A DNA stretch of 64,000 nucleotides from Micromonospora lupini str. Lupac 08 (GTDB lineage: Bacteria; Actinomycetota; Actinomycetes; Mycobacteriales; Micromonosporaceae). Under the pieces are notes generated by a model. The model did no database searches. It was given only the letters and a program-made list of their open reading frames with translations, and had not been told where the DNA came from. Location: the NCBI RefSeq assembly GCF_000297395.2, contig NZ_HF570108.1, positions 881,685-945,684 of the forward strand, read 5' to 3'. A program made the position numbers and the translations under genes. Positions 38,893 to 50,276 of this stretch are shown in pieces. Each line of letters begins with the position of its first letter. Within the stretch, counting starts at the first letter, position 1.

Positions 38893-39390
38893 TCAGCCTT
38901 GTTTCGGCGACACGTTCGTCGCGAAGCTTCCCCGCATGTTCCCGGGTGGGGAGAAGTTCGCCACAATGAACGTCTCGTAGTACTCGGCGCCCTGACCCGC
39001 GACTCGCCCTATGCCCACCTTGGTGCTGCCTTTCCACACCGTTGCGGTGAAGTGACCGACGACCCCGGAGTGGGGACCCTCCGGGCTGGCGAAGTTGAAA
39101 TTGTCGACCTCGCTGTACCAGTCGGAGGTCGCGCCGGCCGCCGCTCCCGGCGTCCCCGGGGTGGAGGTGGCCTGCCAGGCCGCATTCTCGCCGTACTGCT
39201 GGCGGTCGAGACCGTCGTGGCTGATCTGCCCGGCCGCGGACATCTTCGCCGCCCGCGACTTCGCATATTCCACCAGTTGCGGGTCGAGAGTGAGCGGCGG
39301 CGCCCCGTGCTGCGCCCGGTAACTGTTGATCTGACTCAGCGCTTCCTGGAGAAATGCCGGGTCCGTTTGGTCCGCAAACGCTTCGCGCAT
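38893..39390 (-). CDS. CAP/SCP-domain protein
   Basis: 165 residues, almost entirely one CAP (CRISP/SCP/GAPR-1) domain: INSYRAQHGAPPLTLDPQLVEYA, KMSAAGQISHDGLDRQQYGEN, HFTATVWKGSTKVGIGRV and YYETFIVANFSPPGN. The usual His and Glu positions are kept (SHDG, YGEN, GHFT). No signal peptide is present, so it is either cytosolic or exported by another route. The gene and its 260-base upstream gap have lower G+C than neighbours, hinting at transfer. The ATG follows a weak GGTTGAG site. Confidence 0.88.
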   Translation of the reverse strand: MREAFADQTDPAFLQEALSQINSYRAQHGAPPLTLDPQLVEYAKSRAAKMSAAGQISHDGLDRQQYGENAAWQATSTPGTPGAAAGATSDWYSEVDNFNFASPEGPHSGVVGHFTATVWKGSTKVGIGRVAGQGAEYYETFIVANFSPPGNMRGSFATNVSPKQG

Positions 39391-39651
39391 GATTTCTCAA
39401 CCTTCGCCGAGGAATTGTTTCGGGCGCCCGCCACATCCTGTCACGGTTCAATCACGCGCGGCAAGTGCGCTTTCCACAATGCCAGCCATCGAGATGGCTG
39501 GCCGGCATGAATCTCATCAATATGGTGCTATAGCGGAATTGTGGTGTCCTATAAGCGACATCGAAATCCTGTCGTTCGATAATCCCCTTGGACGCAATTT
39601 GCAGAGTCGCCGACAACCTGCGAGCAGCCGTACAACTGGCGGGACGCGGGA

Positions 39652-41190
<1,539 letters not shown>

Positions 41191-41200
41191 TCAAAGCAGG

Positions 41201-42952
41201 TCAGGAGATGGTGCAGATGGGTGCCCCGGCGGTGATCACGGCACCGACCTCGGCGGTGAGCCCGCTGACCGTACCCGGCTTGTGGGCGTGCAGCGGCTGC
41301 TCCATCTTCATCGCCTCCAGCACCACCACCAGGTCGCCCTCCGCCACCGTGTCGCCCTCGGCAACCGCGATCTTGACGATGGTGCCCTGCATGGGAGACG
41401 TGAGCGCGTCGCCGCCGACAGGTGCGCCCGTCGTGGCCCCGCCCCCGCGCCGGGTCGGCTTGCGGGAGGCGGGTGCCGCGGTGGTCGTACTCCCGCCGAA
41501 GCCGGCGGGGAGGCTGACCTCGATGCGCTTGCCGCCCACCTCGACCACGACGGTGTCGCGTTCGGCCGGCGCCTCGACGCCGCCGGCGGCGGCGGCGAAC
41601 GGCGGCACGGTGTTGTGGAACTCGGTCTCGATCCACCTGGTGTGCACGGTGAACGGTTCGGCGGTGAACGCCTCGTCCCGCACGACCAGCCGGTGGAACG
41701 GCAGCGCGGTGGCCATTCCGTCGACGACCATCTCGTCCAGCGCGCGGCGGGCGCGCTCCAACGCCTCGGTCCGCGTCTCACCGACGATGATCACCTTGGC
41801 CAGCAGCGAGTCGAAGTTGCCGCCGATCACGTCGCCGGCCGAGATGCCGGTGTCCACCCGGACGCCCGGGCCGGTGGGCAGGCGCAGCGTGGTGACGGTG
41901 CCCGGCGCGGGAAGGAAGTTGCGGCCCGGGTCCTCGCCGTTGATGCGGAACTCGATGGCGTGCCCGCGCGGCGTCGGGTCCTCGGTGATCCGCAGCTTCT
42001 CGCCGTCGGCGATCCGGAACTGCTCGCGGACCAGATCGATGCCGGCGGTCTCCTCGGTGACCGGGTGCTCGACCTGGAGCCGGGTGTTGACCTCCAGGAA
42101 GGAGATCGTGCCGTCCTTGCCGACCAGGTACTCCACAGTGCCGGCGCCGTGGTAGCCGGCCTCCCGGCAGATCGCCTTGGCGCTGTCGTGGATCTGGGCA
42201 CGCTGGGCGTCGGTGAGGAACGGCGCGGGCGCCTCCTCCACGAGCTTCTGGTGCCGGCGCTGCAGGGAGCAGTCCCGGGTGCCCACCACGATCACGTTGC
42301 CGTGCTGGTCGGCGAGGACCTGCGCCTCGACGTGCCGGGGCTGGTCCAGGTAGCGCTCGACGAAGCACTCGCCCCGACCGAACGCCGCGACCGCCTCGCG
42401 GGTGGCCGACTCGAAGAGTTGGGGGATCTCCTCCATGGTCCGGGCGACCTTGAGGCCGCGCCCGCCACCGCCGAACGCGGCCTTGATGGCGACCGGCAGT
42501 CCGTGGTCGACGGCGAACGCCATCACCTCGTCCGGGCTGCCCACCGGGTCCGGGGTGCCGGGGACCAGCGGGGCGCCGGCGCGCTGGGCGATGTGCCGGG
42601 CGGTCACCTTGTCGCCCAGGTCGCGGATCGCCTGCGGGGTGGGGCCGATCCAGGTCAGCCCGGCGTCGATGACCGCCTGGGCGAAGTCGGCGTTCTCACT
42701 GAGGAAGCCATAACCCGGGTGTACGGCGTCGGCGTCGGCGCGGGCGGCGATGTCGAGCAGCTTGTCGATGCGCAGGTACGTCTCGGTCGCGCTGTCCCCG
42801 CCGAGCGCGTACGCCTCGTCCGCGAGCGTCGCGTGCAGGGCGTGCCGGTCGGAGTCCGCGTACACGGCGACGCTGCCCAGGCCGGCGTCACGGCAGGCGC
42901 GGATGACCCGGACGGCGATCTCGCCGCGGTTGGCGATGAGTACCTTGCGCAC
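41201..42952 (-). CDS. accA3: Acyl-CoA carboxylase alpha subunit (biotin carboxylase and BCCP)
   Basis: 583 residues from GTG 42952 ([16 protein letters not shown]), with GGGAGGAG upstream. Biotin carboxylase ATP-grasp domain (about 1-450) with [12 protein letters not shown] and [15 protein letters not shown]; the biotinyl domain ends the protein with the biotinylated lysine in EAMKMEQ. It carboxylates biotin for acetyl-, propionyl- or longer acyl-CoA carboxylases with beta and epsilon subunits, both encoded in this window. The frame opens further upstream but lacks sense. Confidence 0.93.
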   Translation of the reverse strand: MRKVLIANRGEIAVRVIRACRDAGLGSVAVYADSDRHALHATLADEAYALGGDSATETYLRIDKLLDIAARADADAVHPGYGFLSENADFAQAVIDAGLTWIGPTPQAIRDLGDKVTARHIAQRAGAPLVPGTPDPVGSPDEVMAFAVDHGLPVAIKAAFGGGGRGLKVARTMEEIPQLFESATREAVAAFGRGECFVERYLDQPRHVEAQVLADQHGNVIVVGTRDCSLQRRHQKLVEEAPAPFLTDAQRAQIHDSAKAICREAGYHGAGTVEYLVGKDGTISFLEVNTRLQVEHPVTEETAGIDLVREQFRIADGEKLRITEDPTPRGHAIEFRINGEDPGRNFLPAPGTVTTLRLPTGPGVRVDTGISAGDVIGGNFDSLLAKVIIVGETRTEALERARRALDEMVVDGMATALPFHRLVVRDEAFTAEPFTVHTRWIETEFHNTVPPFAAAAGGVEAPAERDTVVVEVGGKRIEVSLPAGFGGSTTTAAPASRKPTRRGGGATTGAPVGGDALTSPMQGTIVKIAVAEGDTVAEGDLVVVLEAMKMEQPLHAHKPGTVSGLTAEVGAVITAGAPICTIS

Positions 42953-43047
42953 CTTCGTGGCTCCTCCCGGCAGGTTACTGACCGGGAGTGTATCGGCCAC
43001 CCGCGCCGACCCTAACGATCGCTCAGTGTGGGTTGCGGCACTGAAGT

Positions 43048-43067
43048 TAGTCAAACTTGGCTATTAC
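43048..43067 (+). promoter_or_regulatory. padR promoter and PadR box 1
   Basis: TAGTCAA-AC-TTGGCTA (43048-43063) is an imperfect dyad overlapping TATTAC (43062-43067), a -10 box nine bases before the padR GTG. It matches box 2 at 43704-43719 in both halves. Confidence 0.7.
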
Positions 43068-43076
43068 GCTTGTGTG

Positions 43077-43706
43077 GTGTCTGCGACTCGGATGATGATT
43101 CTCGGCCTGGTGCGGTGGATGCAGCCCGTGCACGGCTACGACGTGCGCCGCGAGCTGTTGAGCTGGAGCGCCGACAAGTGGGCGAACGTGCAGCCCGGCT
43201 CGATCTACCACGCGCTGCGCAAGCTCACCGAGGAGGGGCTGCTCCGTGCGGTCGCCACCCAGCAGGTCGGCGCCCGTCCGGCCCGGACCACCTACGAGGT
43301 GACCCCCAAGGGCGAGGACGAGTTCGAGACGCTGCTGCGCAACTTCTGGTGGAACCTCAGCGAACCCTCCGACCCCTTCGCGGTGGCCTTCTCCTTCCTG
43401 CCCGCCATGCCCCGCGCCGAGGCCGCGGCGGCCCTGCGCAACCGCGCCAACCTGCTGCGCGCCGGCGTCGAGTCGATGCGCGCGTCCCTGGAATCGGACT
43501 GGGTGCGTAACCGCAAGCCAGTGCACGTGGGTTGGATGTTCGAGCTGTGGGCGGCGCGGGCGGAGGCGGAGATGGGCTGGTGCGAGCGGATCGCGGAGCG
43601 GATCGACTCCGGAGTGTCGTACCTGCCTGCTGAGCTGGAGAACGTCGACGGTTGGTCGGGGTGGAAGGACGGGCGCGAGGTCCCCCGGCCGACCACGTCG
43701 GAATAA
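43077..43706 (+). CDS. PadR family regulator of the DrrAB-type exporter
   Basis: 209 residues from GTG 43077 (VSATRMMILGLVRWMQPVHGYDVRREL). Winged helix in residues 6-90: NVQPGSIYHALRKLTEEGLLR and TTYEVTPKGEDEFETLL; a C-terminal helical domain (about 100-190) makes it the long PadR type. Matching dyads lie over its own promoter and over the promoter of the ABC genes that start 121 bases later, so it should repress both. Such PadR/exporter pairs usually answer to toxic small molecules. Confidence 0.92.
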   Translation: MSATRMMILGLVRWMQPVHGYDVRRELLSWSADKWANVQPGSIYHALRKLTEEGLLRAVATQQVGARPARTTYEVTPKGEDEFETLLRNFWWNLSEPSDPFAVAFSFLPAMPRAEAAAALRNRANLLRAGVESMRASLESDWVRNRKPVHVGWMFELWAARAEAEMGWCERIAERIDSGVSYLPAELENVDGWSGWKDGREVPRPTTSE

Positions 43707-43742
43707 TCAACGTTGACTAAAAAAGCTATATCGCGTTAGCCT
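43704..43742 (+). promoter_or_regulatory. drrA promoter with PadR box 2
   Basis: TAATCAACGTTGACTA (43704-43719) has a perfect TCAACGTTGA core and overlaps both the padR stop and a TTGACT -35 (43713-43718). TAGCCT (43737-43742) lies 18 bases further and would be the -10. The reverse complement fits the box 1 pattern TAGTCAANNTTG. Confidence 0.75.
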
Positions 43743-43827
43743 GCTGGCGGCACAGCGGGGGAGTGCGCCGTCCGGCGTCGTCCCACTCGACGGCCGGCAC
43801 GACCGGCCCGACCGACCAGGAGCAGAA

Positions 43828-44787
<960 letters not shown>

Positions 44788-44805
44788 CCACCGGAGAGAC
44801 GACTC

Positions 44806-45561
44806 ATGAAATTCGCCCGTGACACGTGGCTGATCTTCCAGCGGCAGATCCAGCTTCTGCTGCGCAACCCGGTCTGGGTCTTCGTCGGCGTGTTCCAGCC
44901 GGTGATGTACCTGCTGCTCTTCGCCCCGCTGCTCAAGCCGGCCCTGAACGCGCCCACCCAGGCCGCCGCCTACAAGATCTTCGTACCGGGTCTGCTGGTG
45001 CTGCTGGCCATCTTCGGCGGCCTGTTCCAGGGCTTCGGTCTGATCGCCGAGCTGCGCGCCGGCGTCATCGAACGGTCCCGGGTCACCCCGATCAGCCGGC
45101 TCGCCCTGCTGCTCGGCCGCTCGCTGCGCGACGTGGTCTCGCTCATCGTGCAGGCCGTCATCATCACCCTGCTGGCGCTCCTGTTCGACCTGCGGGTGTT
45201 CATCGGCGACCTGCTGCTCGCGTACCTCATGCTCGCCCTCATCGCGCTCATGACCTCTGCCGTCTCGTACGGCGTCGCACTCAAGGTCAAGAGCGAGGAC
45301 GCGCTGGCCCCACTGATGAACACCGTGGCGCAGCCGGTGCTGCTGCTCTCCGGAATCCTGCTCCCGCTGACCTTCGCGCCGGGCTGGTTGCAGGGCATCG
45401 CCGACTGGAACCCGTTCTCCTGGGCTGTCGACGGCACCCGGGCGCTCTTCGCCGGTGACCTGGGCAGCGACAAGGTCTGGCAGGGCCTCACCATCACCGC
45501 GGTCCTCGCCGCGCTGGGGGTCTTCTGGGCCGCTCGTCAGTTCGCCCGCAGCGTCCGCTGA
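44806..45561 (+). CDS. DrrB-type ABC-2 permease
   Basis: 251 residues, six hydrophobic helices, ABC-2 type. Family segments: FQPVMYLLLFAPLLKPAL, FVPGLLVLLAIFGGLFQGFGLIAE and GILLPLTFAPGWLQGIADWNPFSW. GGAGAGA precedes the ATG by seven bases. It is the membrane half of the exporter with the ATPase 18 bases upstream, and is followed by a strong two-way terminator. Confidence 0.92.
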   Translation: MKFARDTWLIFQRQIQLLLRNPVWVFVGVFQPVMYLLLFAPLLKPALNAPTQAAAYKIFVPGLLVLLAIFGGLFQGFGLIAELRAGVIERSRVTPISRLALLLGRSLRDVVSLIVQAVIITLLALLFDLRVFIGDLLLAYLMLALIALMTSAVSYGVALKVKSEDALAPLMNTVAQPVLLLSGILLPLTFAPGWLQGIADWNPFSWAVDGTRALFAGDLGSDKVWQGLTITAVLAALGVFWAARQFARSVR

Positions 45562-45581
45562 CGTTTCGGCTCCTCCCCGGA

Positions 45582-45616
45582 ATCGGGGTGTCCCTCGTTG
45601 CGAGGGGCACCCCGAT
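45582..45616. terminator. Two-way terminator
   Basis: A 16-bp stem (45582-45597 with 45601-45616, ATCGGGGTGTCCCTCG and complement with one G-U pair) closes a 3-base loop between the convergent permease and O-methyltransferase genes. Confidence 0.8.
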
Positions 45617-45634
45617 CTCCGTGTGCGGCGAGGT

Positions 45635-46288
45635 TCAACGCACCCGGGCGAGGGTGAGGCCGTCGGCGATCGGCAGCATCACCGGGTCGACCCGCACGTC
45701 GGCGAGCACCTCGTCGTTGAAGGCGGCGATCGCCCGGTCGTTCGCGTCGCGCGGGGCGATCACCCGCCCGCCGCGCAGCACGTTGTCGACGGCGATCACC
45801 CCGCCCGGCCGCATCCGGGGCACCAGCTCGGCCCAGTAGACCGGGTATCCCGTCTTGTCCGCGTCGATGAACGCGAAGTCCAGGTGACGCTCGTGCGGCA
45901 ACTCCCGCAGCGTCTCGCCGGCCGGGCCGATCCGCAGGTCGATGCGGTCCTGCACGCCCGCACGGGCCCAGTACCGCCGGGCGATGCCGGTGAACTCCTC
46001 CGAGATGTCGAAGCACGTCAAGCGCCCGCCGTCGGGCAACCCCCGGGCGATGGCCAGCGCCGACAGGCCGGTGAACGTGCCGACCTCGACCGCCTGCCGT
46101 ACGTCCAGCAGCCGGGTCAGAAACGTCAGGAACGCGGCCTGCTCCGGCGCCACCTGCATGGAGGCGTGCTCCGGCAGCACCGACCTGGTCTCCTCGGCCA
46201 GATCCCGGATGATCTCGTCCGGTGGTGCGCCGTGCGCTACCAGGTAGGCGTGCAACTCATCGGTCAGCGGGATCGACTTGGTGGTCAT
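45635..46288 (-). CDS. Class I SAM O-methyltransferase (family 3)
   Basis: 217 residues: SAM motif VEVGTFTGLSALAIARGLP, metal site FIDADKTGYPVYW and the following VIAVDNVLRGGRV, as in catechol/caffeoyl-CoA type metal-dependent O-methyltransferases. The acceptor is unknown. The ATG at 46288 overlaps the maf stop (ATGA), so it is translated with maf. Mycobacterial relatives of this enzyme exist as single genes. Confidence 0.9.
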   Translation of the reverse strand: MTTKSIPLTDELHAYLVAHGAPPDEIIRDLAEETRSVLPEHASMQVAPEQAAFLTFLTRLLDVRQAVEVGTFTGLSALAIARGLPDGGRLTCFDISEEFTGIARRYWARAGVQDRIDLRIGPAGETLRELPHERHLDFAFIDADKTGYPVYWAELVPRMRPGGVIAVDNVLRGGRVIAPRDANDRAIAAFNDEVLADVRVDPVMLPIADGLTLARVR

Positions 46289-47049
46289 GAACGGACGTTA
46301 CCGATCGGCTCGACCGATTGGCCGCCCGGCGCGACAGTTGTCCACAGGTCCGTGATCTGCAGCCCCAGTTCGGCGAGGAGCCGACGCAGCAGCGGCATCG
46401 ACAACCCGACCACGGTCCCCGGGTCGCCCTCGATCCGCTCCACGAACGGCCCACCCAACCCGTCGATCGTGAACGCGCCGGCCACCGCCAGCGGCTCACC
46501 GGTGGCGACGTACGCGGCGATCTCGTCGTCGCTGATGTCCGCAAAGTGGACGGTCGTCGAGGCGACCGCCTCCGCCCGACGCCCGTCGGCAACGTCGATC
46601 AGACAGTGCCCGCTGTGCAGCACGCCGCTGCGCCCCCGCATCCGCAGCCAGCGCCGGGTGGCGTCCGCCGGATCCGCAGGCTTGCCGAGAATCTCCCCGT
46701 CGAACGCGAGCACCGAGTCGCAGCCGATGATCAGGGTCCGCTGACCGGTCCCGGTGCTGGCCGCTTTTCCGGTCCCGGTGCTGGCGGCACTTCCGGTCCC
46801 GGTGCTGGCCGCTTTTCCGGTCCCGGTGTCTTCGCTTGCGCTGGCGGCCGGACTCAGCCGGGCCAGCACCGCCAAGGCCTTGAGCCGAGCCAGCTCCAGA
46901 CACAGGTCCTCGGCCCGATCGGTCACCACAACGGATTCGTCCACCCCGCTGACCAGCACCTCCGGCTCGATGCCGGCGGCCTGGAGAGACTTGCGACGAG
47001 CAGGGCTGGCCGAGGCGAGCACGAAGCGGTGCGGCAGAGAATCAGACAC
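46285..47049 (-). CDS. maf: Maf-family nucleoside triphosphate pyrophosphatase
   Basis: 254 residues. Conserved Maf segments: FVLASASPARRKSLQAAGIEP, the substrate acid in IIGCDSVLAFDGEILGKP and FTIDGLGGPFVERIEGDPGTVVGL. It removes pyrophosphate from modified nucleotides. Between residues 70 and 103 sits a linker of repeated TGTGKAAS/TGTGSAAS units encoded by a 24-bp tandem repeat, absent from ordinary Maf proteins. In mycobacteria maf stands between accE5 and accA3, and the order is the same here with other genes between. Confidence 0.92.
   Translation of the reverse strand: MSDSLPHRFVLASASPARRKSLQAAGIEPEVLVSGVDESVVVTDRAEDLCLELARLKALAVLARLSPAASASEDTGTGKAASTGTGSAASTGTGKAASTGTGQRTLIIGCDSVLAFDGEILGKPADPADATRRWLRMRGRSGVLHSGHCLIDVADGRRAEAVASTTVHFADISDDEIAAYVATGEPLAVAGAFTIDGLGGPFVERIEGDPGTVVGLSMPLLRRLLAELGLQITDLWTTVAPGGQSVEPIGNVRS
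46745..46828. repeat. 24-bp tandem repeat inside maf
   Basis: Three and a half in-frame copies of a 24-bp unit starting CCGGTCCCGGTGCTGGC (46745, 46769, 46793, 46817). The outer full copies are identical; the middle one differs in a few bases near its end. It codes for 8-residue Thr/Gly/Ala/Ser/Lys repeats. Confidence 0.9.
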
Positions 47050-47126
47050 CAGCCCGACGTTACCGGCTCACCACCCGACACACCGGTCCACCCGCCCGCG
47101 CCGCTCCCCGCACGGTCCCGCGCCCT

Positions 47127-47203
47127 TGATCGACTCGACTTCCTGGATAACGCGGTATCCCGCTCACCCGGACACCCCTATTTCAAGGAACTCGAGTCGA
47201 TCA
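47127..47203. terminator. TTGATCGACTCGA-type inverted repeat after the mycosin gene
   Basis: Arms TGATCGACTCGA (47127-47138) and its perfect complement (47192-47203), continued to 47149 and 47181 with two to three mismatches. An inner GGATA/TATCC stem lies on the left side. The right arm contains the mycosin stop codon, so the structure forms at once after it on the minus strand. Confidence 0.6.
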
Positions 47204-48352
47204 GCGACTGATCCGGGGTGGCGGATCATCGCCGCGCCGCCGACGCCGCGCCACCAGCGCCCATCCGATACCAACGGCCGCGATCGCCGCGAGAGTGACC
47301 AGGCCGCGAACTTGCGCGCCATCATCATCGCCGCCAGGCCGAGCCTCAGCCGGCGCGGTCGGGCCAGCGTCGGCCGGAGCGCTCACGGACTCAAACCCCA
47401 ACGGGGGTACGTCCGCAGTCAGCGCCGCCACGAGATCGATCACGCCGTACCCGTACTCGTCGTCCCGACCAGGCGGACCCTTGTCGATGGCGGTGGCCGT
47501 GAGCCGATGCGCCACCTCCTGGGCAGGCAGGTATGGGTACTTGGACCTGATCAACGCCGCAGCCCCAGCCACGATCGCCGTGGCGCTCGAAGTGCCGGTG
47601 CCCTTCGAATACTTTCCGCCGTAGCTGGTGCTGTAGATATCTACCGCCGGTGCCGTCACGTCGACTTGCGGTCCGGTTGCAGAGAAAGCAGCGTGTCGTC
47701 CAAGACGATCAACGCCACCCACGGCGATCACGTCCTCCTCGTTGGCTGGGTATGAGAGAGGCTGATTTGGCACATTCCCGGCGGCGGCCACGATTACGAT
47801 ATTCGCTGCGATTGCGGCCTCTACTGCTCGGACGAGTCGGGGTGTCGACGCTCCTCCACTGGAGATGCTTATGACTTGAACATTCTTAGATATGGCGTAT
47901 TCGATAGCTGCAGCAAGATCGTCTGCTTCCCCGAAATTGTCGGAGGTGGAGGCCATTATGGGGAGAATCTTGGATCTAGGGGCGATGCCGAGTGCGCCTG
48001 TAGCCCTACCGCTTGCTGCGATTAGTCCTGCCATGCTCGTGCCGTGACTGTTCGAGTCTTTGCGGCCATCTCCTGAACCCCCAGCGACAGTGTCGATCCC
48101 TGCAAGCAGGTTTTCACTAAGGTCGGGGTGAGGGTCGACGCCAGTGTCGGGCACCGCCACAACGATTCCGTCACCTTTGCTGATCATCTGCGCCTCGGCA
48201 ACCTTCAAGAATGTGAGGTGCCACTGATCGCTTCGGATTGGCTCGACATCGGCTTGTGCTGGAGTAGTGATGACGGAGCATGAAAATTGTTCCGACGTAA
48301 GTCCAATTAGCAAGATCAGCGCGGTAGCTGTGACCTTAACAAGAACTGACAT
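47201..48352 (-). CDS. Mycosin-like subtilisin (S8) protease of type VII secretion
   Basis: 383 residues. Signal peptide cleaved near AQA-DVEP (35-36), catalytic D69 (VPDTGVD), H103 (SHGTSM), oxyanion N193 (AAGNVPN) and S255 (GTGTSSATA), then a C-terminal membrane helix (about 350-370) and basic tail RRRRRG. This is the MycP plan. ESX mycosins anchor in the membrane and support type VII export. It overlaps the upstream gene by one base (TAATG). G+C is visibly lower than in neighbours. No EccB-E genes are in the window. Confidence 0.88.
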   Translation of the reverse strand: MSVLVKVTATALILLIGLTSEQFSCSVITTPAQADVEPIRSDQWHLTFLKVAEAQMISKGDGIVVAVPDTGVDPHPDLSENLLAGIDTVAGGSGDGRKDSNSHGTSMAGLIAASGRATGALGIAPRSKILPIMASTSDNFGEADDLAAAIEYAISKNVQVISISSGGASTPRLVRAVEAAIAANIVIVAAAGNVPNQPLSYPANEEDVIAVGGVDRLGRHAAFSATGPQVDVTAPAVDIYSTSYGGKYSKGTGTSSATAIVAGAAALIRSKYPYLPAQEVAHRLTATAIDKGPPGRDDEYGYGVIDLVAALTADVPPLGFESVSAPADAGPTAPAEARPGGDDDGAQVRGLVTLAAIAAVGIGWALVARRRRRGDDPPPRISR

Positions 48353-49734
48353 TACCGATTAAGCCCGATGGCTGGCCCTGGGTCAATAGGTCCGTCATCG
48401 TTTGGCGGGCGGACCACCGGCGCTACCCCCTTATCGGTCTCCCACGGATGATCGGGATCCCAACGGGAGGTGCTGTTGTTGTCTGCCTGCCTTCGGTCGT
48501 GGGGCCGAAGAGGGGCCGCCTGGGCTCCGGAGGAGGTTGTCATCCCCGGGCCGCCGCCCATTGGTGAGATTCCAAACGTTGCCGGGGAGCCGCGGCCTGA
48601 TCCAGGTCGAGAACCCGCGCCTCCGCTCGGCGCTGTGCCCGCTCCGCCACCGCCAATGACGCCGCCGACTGGGTTGACCCGGCGGGGCGAGTTTTGGATT
48701 GAATTAGGTTGACCCGCGCCTATGCCTGGTATGCCTCCAATGAGGCCTCCTGGTGGCATGGGCCGACCGGCGGTCGGGGTTGTCGGGCGTTGAGCAGGAT
48801 TCTCGGTTCCGATCTGCTGATTGGTGCCTAAAGGGCGCCGTGAAGTCAGGTCTCCGACAGGCCCGACCGGGATGCCGGGCGTCAGGCCCGTAGATGCTGT
48901 AGGTGGTGCCAACGGAGGAGTTCCGGGCCCAGGTAAGTTGAGGTTCGTCGAGCCCGGCATCAAAGTTGAACTTGTTCCACCGAGCACCGGGCCCACCCCT
49001 GACGGCGCCTGAACAGGCGCAAGCCCAGCGGAGGGCACGTTTCCCGCCTTCGTTGGAACGGTGGCCGGTGTCATCGGTATAGCGACGATGGGCGGAATGA
49101 CTGGACCCTGAGCGCTGGTGCCGTAAGTATCCGGATCGTTCGGCTGGTGCCCGGCTCGTCGGGGCGGCGGCGGGGGTTTTTGGAGAGTGGCTTGGGCTTG
49201 TTGGAGTTCGCCGCTGAGGTTGAACATCATCGACCGCGCCTGAACATTCAGCCGTTCCAGCTCGCCGTCGGTCACCGGTGGGTCGACGACCCGGTTGCCC
49301 ATGATCGCTTTCGGGTCGGCGGCCGTCGCGTCGTACGCCTGCTTCTGGTGGAGCTTGGCCGCGTACTCCTCGTGGATTTTGCGAAGCTCGGCGCGGGTGG
49401 TGCCGATGGCCTGGGTGGCGGCGGACAGCGCGGTGTAGTTGGCCGCGGCGGCGTCGTGGGTATGCCGCACCTTGGCGATCAGGTCGTCGAGCTGGGCAAG
49501 GTACGTGCCGGAGGCCGCGCTGGTTTCCGGGGGCCACGCTTCGGCGAGCCCGCGCCGGTACTCCTGGAGTCGGCCGAGGTGGATCTGGGCCAGGTCACAG
49601 ACCTTGCGCCAACCGGCGACCTGTTTCCAGTGGTTGGTCGTGTCGTGGTCCTGGAGGCACGCCCACATGCTGTTGACGTCCATCAGGTGCCAGGCGGTCT
49701 GGCCGGCGGTGCGGCCGTTGCCTCGTTCGATCAT
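48352..49734 (-). CDS. Pro/Gly-rich type VII-associated protein
   Basis: 460 residues. The first 180 are helical (HWKQVAGWRKVCDLAQIHLG, LDDLIAKVRHTHDAAAANYTALSAA), resembling the long WXG100/PPE-type helical pair; residues 185-460 are disordered, rich in Pro, Gly and Thr with many Pro-Gly-Gly steps. No signal peptide. Between a mycosin and a small helical protein, it is a likely type VII substrate or cell-surface protein. I do not recognise a named family. It overlaps both neighbours (one and four bases). Confidence 0.75.
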   Translation of the reverse strand: MIERGNGRTAGQTAWHLMDVNSMWACLQDHDTTNHWKQVAGWRKVCDLAQIHLGRLQEYRRGLAEAWPPETSAASGTYLAQLDDLIAKVRHTHDAAAANYTALSAATQAIGTTRAELRKIHEEYAAKLHQKQAYDATAADPKAIMGNRVVDPPVTDGELERLNVQARSMMFNLSGELQQAQATLQKPPPPPRRAGHQPNDPDTYGTSAQGPVIPPIVAIPMTPATVPTKAGNVPSAGLAPVQAPSGVGPVLGGTSSTLMPGSTNLNLPGPGTPPLAPPTASTGLTPGIPVGPVGDLTSRRPLGTNQQIGTENPAQRPTTPTAGRPMPPGGLIGGIPGIGAGQPNSIQNSPRRVNPVGGVIGGGGAGTAPSGGAGSRPGSGRGSPATFGISPMGGGPGMTTSSGAQAAPLRPHDRRQADNNSTSRWDPDHPWETDKGVAPVVRPPNDDGPIDPGPAIGLNR

Positions 49735-50189
49735 GGCAGGACCACCGGCCTCTGGCTCTCGGGGCCGGTGGGGTCGGTAAGCGTCGGGGTCCGGCCGCCG
49801 GGCAGGACGGTCCCGGGGTCGGCGAGGGCCCGTTGGACGTCCACGGCGCGGGCGGCGGAGAAGGCGTCGCTGTCGGAGTACTGGGTGGCGACCCGGTCGG
49901 CGACGGCGGCGAGGTGGCCGGTCGCGCCCCGGACGGCGTACACCATGTCGGCTGTGGCCTGCTGCGTCTCGTGGTGGGCGTGCAGGAAGGTGACCAGCTC
50001 GACGAACGCGTCGCAGGGGTTGGGCACCTGCGCGGACATGTCGTCGGCGATGTACGACAGGTGGGGCGCGTAGTTGCGTTCGACCTCGGCGGCGAGCCGG
50101 TCGGCGAACTCGCGGAGCTGGCGGATGTCGGCCTCGATGCCGCCGTAGCTGTGCAGCCAGGGGGCCGGCTGGTCCTCTTCGGGGATCAT
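49731..50189 (-). CDS. Small helical type VII-associated protein
   Basis: 152 residues: two long helices (about 18-40 and 60-105) with a flexible Pro-rich tail. The sequence QYSDSD at residues 103-108 contains Y104-x3-D108, the YxxxD/E export signal of type VII substrates, at the end of the second helix. No WXG is visible. It is the first gene of the mycosin operon, four bases overlapping the next. Its size and signal suggest a secreted partner; this is an inference. Confidence 0.7.
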   Translation of the reverse strand: MIPEEDQPAPWLHSYGGIEADIRQLREFADRLAAEVERNYAPHLSYIADDMSAQVPNPCDAFVELVTFLHAHHETQQATADMVYAVRGATGHLAAVADRVATQYSDSDAFSAARAVDVQRALADPGTVLPGGRTPTLTDPTGPESQRPVVLP

Positions 50190-50276
50190 CGATCCTCCCT
50201 ATCCGTCACGACACCGTTTCCCTGAGTGAGATTAACGGCTGGACGCCACTCTGGCAGCCCCCGCGTGGCGGATCGG

